Shown here piece after piece: positions 57,918-64,000 of a stretch of DNA of 64,000 bases. This stretch comes from Brachionus manjavacas (taxonomy: Eukaryota > Rotifera > Eurotatoria > Ploima > Brachionidae). The notes beneath the pieces were generated by a model. That model ran no database searches and was not told the origin of the DNA. It saw only the letters and a program-made list of their open reading frames with translations. How positions within the stretch are numbered: the stretch's first letter is position 1; each line of letters starts with the position of its first letter. The stretch spans positions 6,200,001 to 6,264,000 of the forward strand of contig JAHQIY010000003.1 of the NCBI GenBank assembly GCA_019054805.1, read 5' to 3'. The position numbers and the translations under genes are program-made.

Positions 57918-60420
57918 GCGATATATATATACTAATTAAAAGAGGACTAATTACTGAGCCTTGAGGAACACCTGCAGTTATTTGATATTCGTCGCTAAAG
58001 TGGTCATTCACATTTACCCTAAATGTCCTTCTATATAAAAAGGATATAATCCAGTTAGTCAAGTAATGAGGTGGATTCATTTTAGTCAATTTAAAAAGTA
58101 GACCTTCATGCCAAACCCTATCAAAGGCTTTAGAAATATCAAAAAAAAGGCCACAAACTCTTTTTTTTCTATTAAATGATTCCACAATATTTTGAATTAA
58201 AAAGAAAAGATTATCTGATGTTCGCCGGTGTTTCCTAAATCCAGATTGCTCCTGGTTAAGGAGTGAATTATGTTCAAAAAAATTGTATAAACTTGAATAA
58301 ACTTTTCGTTCCAGTAACTTTCCTAAACAACTCGTTATACTAATTGGACTTAAATTTAAAGGATCTTGTAAAGAAGAGGCCATTTTTTGAATCATTGTAA
58401 TGTTCGAAGTTTTCTTACCTTCTCTAAGAGATAAATTAAAAAGTTCTGAGATTTCTATTAATGAATTTCTAGGTAAGTTTTTTAACATTAAATTATGTAT
58501 TTGGTCAAGTCCTGATGCCGCTTCATTCTTCAATTTTTTTAAGCCATAATTAATTCATTTAAGCAAATTAGAATAATATTAAAAAAAATACTGATCATGA
58601 TTTCTAAAAAATTCAGAGTTAGAATTAAGTATTTCGAAATATTTTTTAGTATCAATTAAATCAGAATTAGAACCAAATATTGAAGAGTTCTCCAAAGCAT
58701 TTTCCCTTTTCTTCATTTGTTTTGAATTACTTGTCATTTGAAATCCAATTTGGGATTAAATTGATCATTTTTTTGTTCTAAATTATTTATTTTTTTCCTA
58801 AAAGGTATCCTTGTTAGTGTTTTTTTTCCCATCTTCTTAGTAAAATCGGGGCAATTTTGATTCCAGAATTTTTTCAAAGAGGCCTTTAACTCAGATGTAA
58901 GTTGATTAAATTTTTGCTTGAGCTTTTGACAGCGAGATTTTTGGAAGTTTCTTCTTACTTTCCTGCGTTCTTTTATCAGGATAACAATTTGGGGGGGGAC
59001 TGGTTTTTTAGATTTTCTAAGAAAGAAAAGAAATGCTTTTATGAGAAGCAGAAATGATTTTTTTTTGTAATTTTATCATTTAGTTGATCTATTGTAATGG
59101 AACATTTAGGGATAACAACTATTTGAGAATTTAAAATCTTGCTAAATAATTGCCAGTTCGCTTTCTTATAGTTAAATTTTTTAGCTTTTGATTTTTTTAC
59201 TAATTGATAGTCCATAGAAATTGATGCTTAGATTGGGAAATCGTAAGTAGTCATGTCTTGACTATTTAAGACATTGAATTCGGTAATTTTGTCAATTAAT
59301 GAAGATGATACTAAAAAAGATCAAGAATTTCAAAGTAATTCTTATCAAAATTTATTGAAAGTAGGGCGCTTATCATTGATTACTGAAAAGTATAACTCAT
59401 TGATTATTCTTTCCAAAATTTTACCGTTTTCATTTTCCCCTACGCAGCCTATTTGCTTTGTTCTAGCTTTTAGATCGCTAGCTAAGATGTAGTTTCTACA
59501 TTTTTTATTTACTGTTTTAAAAAGCTCAAAGTTAAGAAGTACATTGGGTGTATTATAAAGACTAAATACAACTAATTCATTTTTCTTTCCTAAATTTAGT
59601 TTTATACATAGGAGTTCGGAATTGAATTCCTCACAAGAAAAATCTTTTATAAATTCAATTGCTTCTTTAATTAAAATAGCTACTCGTTCTCCGTACTTGT
59701 TGTGTGGTTTAGTTAAGAACGTTTAGAAAGTTTAGATAATTGTTAAAATCAAGATAATTGATAAAAATTTTCCTCACTTAAATCTTTCTTTAATTCATTT
59801 AGCAAAACAATGTCGGGACATTTTTGAGCTAAAAAATTTCCTAAGAGATGAACCCTACTAGGTAAGTTAAGACAGTTCCAGTGTGTAATTACTAACCTGA
59901 AACAAGGTATTTTGTTTACTTAATAGATTGGTTTCTTAATTTTTCGAAATTTGAGCGGTTTATTTGTTCAGAATCTTTATTAAGGTTAACTGATAGAAAT
60001 GGAGTATGCATACTTTTTTGACTGAACTGTGACGACAAAAAATTCCTCATTTGTTGACTCGTTATTTGTGAACTGTGGAGTTTTGGTTATCAAGTCCAAC
60101 ATGTTTGTTTCTATTTGAGAAATTTCTTCTTCCTCTTCTTGAATCGGTAATTCACTTTAGTCGATTTTTGCTCGTTCAATCGATTTCAGCCTCTCAGCTA
60201 AAGAGCACTTCTGGGTCAAACACAGTTTTTAACTTGACTTTCTTTGAATGTTTATTCTGAAATTTGTTCAACTTTAAGACCATTGATTTTTACAGCATCG
60301 AAAAAGTCTCGAAATAATTCCTTGTTGAAATCTTCTGGGAGATTCAGTTTGACTGAATTCTTAAAATTCCAACGTTGAGTTTTGCTTGGGTTCGGTAGCG
60401 AACTTTCCATTTGAAATTTA
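57918..60420 (-). pseudogene. LINE copy: ORF1-like end, endonuclease, linker and RT (decayed)
   Basis: Read on the minus strand, it starts MESSLPNPSKTQRWNFKNSV (60409, an ORF1-like remnant). Next is an APE-type endonuclease: VITHWNCLNLP, then LGNFLAQKCPDIVLLNEL, YGERVAILIKEAIEFI and FSLYNTPNVLL (about 59905-59470). A basic linker follows: IKERRKVRRNFQKSRCQKLK. RT fingers and palm come last (58533-57918): NEAASGLDQIHNLMLKNLP, EQSGFRKHRRTSDNLFFLI, CGLFFDISKAFDRVWHEGLL and AGVPQGSVISPLLISIYI. The sequence stops being LINE at 57918. The catalytic YADD half lies beyond the insert at 56150. Several stops and frameshifts are present. Confidence 0.85.
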
Positions 60421-60489
60421 GCTTTTAAATCACGTAATGACGCTATAAATTAAGAACAAGATTGCTAAGCCAAAAGTCGAATATCAAAA

Positions 60490-60660
60490 TAATTACTCGT
60501 TTTACCGAGTTAATTTGTCAATAAAAAAAAAATCAAAATAAAGTAAATAAGCTAAAAAAAAATGAAAGTTTAGAAGACAAAGATTGTTATATGTGGCAAA
60601 TATTAACATAGTTCAGGTTTCAGGAAAAAAGGAGGAAATAGTAAGGTAGCTTTTTATGAA
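60490..60660 (-). repeat. LINE 3' UTR copy
   Basis: Nearly the same as 53980-54080: AATAAGCTAAAAAAAAATGA, GAAAGTTTAGAAGACA, CAGGTTTCAGGAAAAAAGGA. It lies head-to-tail upstream of the LINE at 57918-60420, suggesting a tandem arrangement of two copies. Confidence 0.75.
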
Positions 60661-60748
60661 ACTAACTAATACTTTTATATACTTCACTTGCATTGAATTA
60701 CTTCTGTTTAAATGACAATTTATTACTCAGTTAATTAACTCAATTAAA

Positions 60749-61052
60749 ATGATTTACAAGCATATATTGACTGTTAGCTTGGTACTTAGTTCTAAAAAAT
60801 TAAAAATGTCAGAAATAAGATTAGGAGAAAAATTTGAAACATTTGAAGAGTTCAATGTCGTGTACCAAAAGTATTGCCAGACCAACTATCACATCTTTCC
60901 AAAGTCAGCAAGTCGTTACCTCAAAAATAATCCAACCAAATACGAGTACGTTGAATTCAAATGCATGTTTTGGCGTGATAAAGACGAAATCTAAAACAAC
61001 TAGAGTGCGGCCTGTACAATCTTATCATGCTTTTCGTGTTACATGTATGTAA
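60749..61052 (+). pseudogene. Transposase/ZSWIM-like N-terminal domain fragment
   Basis: LGEKFETFEEFNVVYQKYCQ, then YHIFPKSASRYLKN and YEYVEFKCMFWRDKDE, and after a frameshift TTRVRPVQSYHAFRVTCM. The pattern (F.ty.eF...l..Yc...., C.h.g......GvRP.QS....C) is that of the N-terminal DNA-binding-like domain of ZSWIM and MULE transposase proteins. No catalytic core follows. A GTATGT donor-like site sits at the end, but the frameshift argues for a dead fragment. Confidence 0.55.
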
Positions 61053-61848
61053 TAACCAAATAAAAAAAAACTTTTATATATTTATTTGTTTATCTATACC
61101 GAGCTAATGCTCCTTCAAACTATAAAAAAATACAAATGTTTGATTGATTTGAAAATTTAAAAAACTATCTTGAAAACTTCATTAAGTACGAAATTTACAT
61201 CTCGTCTATGAAGATCAAATAAATAAATAAAGAAAAGATCCATCCAATATAAAACAAATAACTCCTCTTTCAATTAAATTAATCCTTTCTAGTTAAGCGA
61301 ATTTTTCTTATTCACTATTAATAATTCTTTCGTTCATAATAAAAATTCTGGAAAATATGTTTTTAAAAAAAATTTCAAAAAAAATTAAAAATTTTTCTTG
61401 ACTATAATTTTCGATTTTGAATGATAGTTTAAGCTTATTTTCATCTTTTTTTCACTTGAAAAAAATAGTTAATGAATATTTAGCAAAATGAAAGAAAAAA
61501 TTTTGAATAAATTTTATTAAATTTTCAAATTAATTCATACTCATAATCTCTGGATCATTACTTTTTAAAATAAAATAACTTAAACCGATTAAATAAATTT
61601 TGATATTTTTAGAGATCAGTATTATAAAGTTCCTAGTCGCACAAAGACGAATATAAAGAGGTTTTAACTCAACATCTCTACTATCATCAATAGTACAATA
61701 GATATTGCCATTCTTTAGTTGATAAATAAATAAACATTTTCGTATAAAATTGAGTGTCAAATAAAAACAGAATAAATGGATAAATCAAATCAAAAAAATC
61801 AATTCTTTTAAATCATTATGTTTCTTGCAATTTTCAGCTAGCTGAAGA
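61053..61848. other. Intergenic with LINE tail
   Basis: 61080-61135 repeats the LINE 3' terminal sequence (ACCGAGCTAATGCTCCTTCA). A 76-codon minus ORF at 61760-61530 is unrecognised and weakly supported. Confidence 0.5.
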
Positions 61849-62379
61849 TTAATGCTTTCGAGCTTTGCCTTGTTGCTGTCCTGGTTGAACCTGAGGAATC
61901 ATTTGTCCCATTTGCTGATCTAAATTAATCGGTTATTTTTTTGTTTATTTTCATAGTTTAAAAATGTCTCACCTCTTCTTTCATTTCCTGGAGCTGGTGC
62001 GTATCCTGGAATGAGTGGTCTGAATGCTGTGATAAATTTTTTAAATTGAGAATAATTTTTATCATAAAAAAAGCATACGTTGTCCTGGATATGAAACTGG
62101 GAAGTTAGATGATGAAACTAATGGTGCTTGACCAAAAATTTGATTATTTGGAAAACCACCCATTTGTCCTGGCATTTGAGCTGGAAATGGCGGAAAAGAG
62201 GCTTGTGAAGAAAATCCAGGTGTACCGAAACCTGATGCAGTTGCAGGAAATGTTTGAGATCCAAAAGCACCTGATGGAGTAGCAAATGATGGAAATTGGC
62301 CTGGTGCAGTTGAAAAGCCTGGTTGATTTGGGAAACCTTGTTGAACTGATTTTTCGGCTTTTGATTTGCTCAAACCCAT
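61849..62379 (-). CDS. Gly/Pro/Phe/Gln-rich protein with myristoylation-type N-terminus
   Basis: Three exons: 62379 to about 62091, about 62028-61977, and about 61919-61849. They encode roughly 136 residues in frame. The N-terminus MGLSKSKAEKS has Gly2 and Ser6 followed by Lys, the N-myristoyltransferase pattern, and closely resembles the start of Src-family kinases. The rest is low complexity: GFPNQPGFSTAPGQFPSF, GFGTPGFSSQASFPPFPAQ, RPLIPGYAPAPGNERR, and the ending QPGQQQGKARKH. There is no enzyme domain. Splice sites are GT/AG, and exon joins keep the Pro/Gly/Gln composition, which supports the model. Function unknown; a membrane-tethered, disordered adaptor is possible. Confidence 0.65.
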
Positions 62380-62973
62380 TTTTGACTGTGTAATTTGTTT
62401 GATGAAGAATAGTCTGAATCAAAAAGGTTAGAATTCAAATTTAAATAAATTTAATCGAATTTTTTTAAAACACATTCTGCAAAACTTTTTTACGAGTTTT
62501 GTCTTTGATTAAAAAATAGAATGGTTATAATTTAATTTTATTCTAGTAAAAAATAGACTCTAAATATTAAATGTTAAATTCAATTATTTTAAAATTATTT
62601 TAATCTCAATCACTGTTTTTTGGGTTGATTGAATAGTTCTAAAAATTGAAATCGATTTGACCGATTGTCATCGGACATTTTACTAATTAGTTAAATAAAA
62701 TTAAAAAAAAGATTCCATCAAAAATATCGTTCTAACATTAATTCTTTGTTATAAAGAAAAGAAAAAAGATATATATAGTTTCATCCAAAAAAAATATCCC
62801 TTATAGTACCATAAAAATAAACTTTCTATACTGAACAACTAAGACACTACTTTTAAAGTAATTAAAAGATTAAATCAAAAAAATCAGACAAATAAAATCT
62901 TAGGACTTAGCTCTCCAATCTAAAATAAATATCATGAGTTTGGCTTTTAATCTAAGTTGTGAATACTTACTTT
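62380..62973. other. Intergenic between two proline-rich genes
   Basis: AT-rich; no feature recognised. Confidence 0.45.
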
Positions 62974-64000
62974 TCATTTTCTTTCATTAGGGCTTATCTG
63001 TCTAATACGGGAATTTCTACCAAATTCCGGATAGTTAGTAACTGATTGATTTTTTGCCCTGGATGAACTTGGAACGCAACCTGGTGGACATTTTTGTGGA
63101 GCTGGAACACAACCTGGAGGACAAAATGGTCTGAATTGCTGTTGTTGTGGTTGTGGATAAAAATTAGGCGGACAACATGGCAATTGGTTCATGTTTGGTA
63201 CAGGTTGGGCACGGTAAACATTTGCTTGGTTTAAATTTTGAGTAAGAGTTGGTTGAGGTGGAAGAGTGAAAGATGGCGGTGGTGGTGGTGGGGCTACTTG
63301 TGTGAATGGTGGTTGAAAACCTGGAGGCGGTAAGGCTGGCATCTGTTGAAACATTGGTGGAAATGATGGAAAGGGTCCATTAGACATTTGTGGCATCATA
63401 AATGAAGGCATTGGAGGTGGAAGAGAGGGTGGAAAAGGCATTGGAAATGGAGGAGGCATTATTGGTGGACATGGCATTGGTGGTGGCATTGGAGGTGGGA
63501 ATGGCATAGGCATTGGTGGTGGGCATGGCATAGGCATTGGTGGTGGGCATGGCATAGGCATTGGTGGTGGGCATGGCATAGGCATTGGTGGTGGGCATGG
63601 CATAGGCATTGGTGGTGGCATTGGAGGAGGACAGAATGATGGCATCGGCATTGGCATTGGAGGTGGCATTGGAGGAGGACAGAATGATGGCATCGGCATT
63701 GGCATTGGTGGTGGCATTGGAGGAGGACAGAATGATGGCATCGGCATTGGCATTGGAGGTGGCATTGGAGGAGGACAGAATGATGGCATCGGCATTGGCA
63801 TTGGTGGTGGCATTGGAGGAGGACAGAATGATGGCATTGGCATTGGCATAGGTGGAGGACATGGAGGTGGGCATGGGCGGGGACATGGTCGTGGACATGG
63901 GCGAGGACATGGTGGAGGGCATGGTGGAGGGCATGCACGAGGAGCACATGATGGATATACAGGAACGCATCCTGGCGGACATGGTCTTGGACATCTTGAG
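62974..64000 (-). CDS. Pro/Met/Cys-rich repeat protein (5' end beyond window)
   Basis: The frame is open from the window edge to a stop at 62974, with 342 codons visible. From the N-terminal side it has Cys-Pro-rich repeats (CPPGCVPVYP, then C-P-P-P and C-P-R-P units). Five 16-residue repeats of the form MPMPMPSFCPPPMPPP follow, then about four 8-residue MPMPCPPP repeats and a Pro/Phe/Met-rich stretch. The tail is QPQQQQFRPFCPPGCVP, then QKCPPGCVPSS and a basic end NSRIRQISPNERK. CPPGCVP occurs at both ends of the repeat region. No family recognised; the composition suggests an extracellular or structural matrix protein with disulfide potential. Other long ORFs in this region are frame shadows of the 48-bp repeats. 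Confidence 0.75.
   Translation of the reverse strand, partial: SRCPRPCPPGCVPVYPSCAPRACPPPCPPPCPRPCPRPCPRPCPPPCPPPMPMPMPSFCPPPMPPPMPMPMPSFCPPPMPPPMPMPMPSFCPPPMPPPMPMPMPSFCPPPMPPPMPMPMPSFCPPPMPPPMPMPCPPPMPMPCPPPMPMPCPPPMPMPCPPPMPMPFPPPMPPPMPCPPIMPPPFPMPFPPSLPPPMPSFMMPQMSNGPFPSFPPMFQQMPALPPPGFQPPFTQVAPPPPPPSFTLPPQPTLTQNLNQANVYRAQPVPNMNQLPCCPPNFYPQPQQQQFRPFCPPGCVPAPQKCPPGCVPSSSRAKNQSVTNYPEFGRNSRIRQISPNERK
63503..63615. repeat. 24-bp tandem repeat
   Basis: About four to five copies of GGCATAGGCATTGGTGGTGG plus GCAT, encoding MPMPCPPP on the minus strand. Confidence 0.85.
63609..63851. repeat. 48-bp tandem repeat with 96-bp higher-order period
   Basis: Five copies of a 48-bp unit (GGxGGTGGCATTGGAGGAGG, ACAGAATGATGGCATCGG, CATTGGCATT). 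Copies alternate GGTGGTGGC and GGAGGTGGC, so the true period is 96 bp. Confidence 0.88.

Noticed and set aside
63380..63994. Long ORFs in the two other minus frames and one plus frame
   Set aside because: The repeat unit is 48 bp, a multiple of three and free of stops in several frames. Only the Met/Pro/Cys frame runs through the non-repetitive Gln/Pro tail to a sensible end.
1..64000. CRISPR arrays, bacterial operons, riboswitches
   Set aside because: Genes have spliceosomal introns and animal protein families. The only regular arrays are the coding repeats at 63.5-63.85 kb.

Overview
The window is AT-rich animal DNA. It carries intron-bearing nuclear genes and dense, mostly decayed transposons. 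Recognisable genes are a retinoblastoma-family pocket protein, an hnRNP A/B RNA-binding protein, alpha-1,6-fucosyltransferase (FUT8), three typical 2-Cys peroxiredoxins, PM20D1, a membrane GNAT acetyltransferase, ATG9 and AHSA1. Reconstructed introns are mostly about 45-70 nt with GT/AG ends. This fits a compact, AT-rich protostome. A Brachionus-like rotifer is my guess, but nothing in the window proves it.

Layout. 1-2.8 kb: non-coding DNA with a perfect 27-bp hairpin and a complete 514-bp TRIM retrotransposon. 2.8-4.8 kb: pocket-protein exon lacking its upstream part. 7.0-7.25 kb: small secreted-protein gene (-). 9.55-11.0 kb: hnRNP A/B gene (-). 11.3-15.1 kb: two different Mutator-like (MULE) elements whose transposase genes diverge and hold complementary halves of the protein. 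15.44-15.95 kb: foldback MITE with an 8-bp target duplication. 19.1-21.1 kb: FUT8 (+). 22.1-22.8 kb: peroxiredoxin A (-). 23.5-31.3 kb: retrotransposon, Tc1/mariner and foldback remnants plus a small secreted-protein ORF and a glycosyltransferase fragment. 31.9-33.7 kb: PM20D1 (-). 34.8-35.6 and 39.5-40.2 kb: peroxiredoxins B and C (+). 40.5-41.2 kb: GNAT gene (-). 43.8-48.1 kb: ATG9 (-, 13 exons). 49.5-50.7 kb: AHSA1 (+, 5 exons). 51.5-61.1 kb: a graveyard of nested LINEs. 61.8-64 kb: two low-complexity, proline-rich genes (-), the last running off the window.

The genes form no operon or pathway. They are housekeeping genes for cell cycle, RNA processing, N-glycan core fucosylation, peroxide removal, N-acyl amino acid metabolism, autophagy and Hsp90 activation, spaced by repeats. 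The three peroxiredoxins are dispersed duplicates whose last exons are almost identical at the DNA level, which points to gene conversion.

The best candidates for something new are the split MULE pair, the TRIM with a tRNA-Ser-type primer site, the peroxiredoxin exon homogenisation, and a dispersed foldback family built from TTTACGTAAA-like words. One member of that family enlarges an ATG9 intron.
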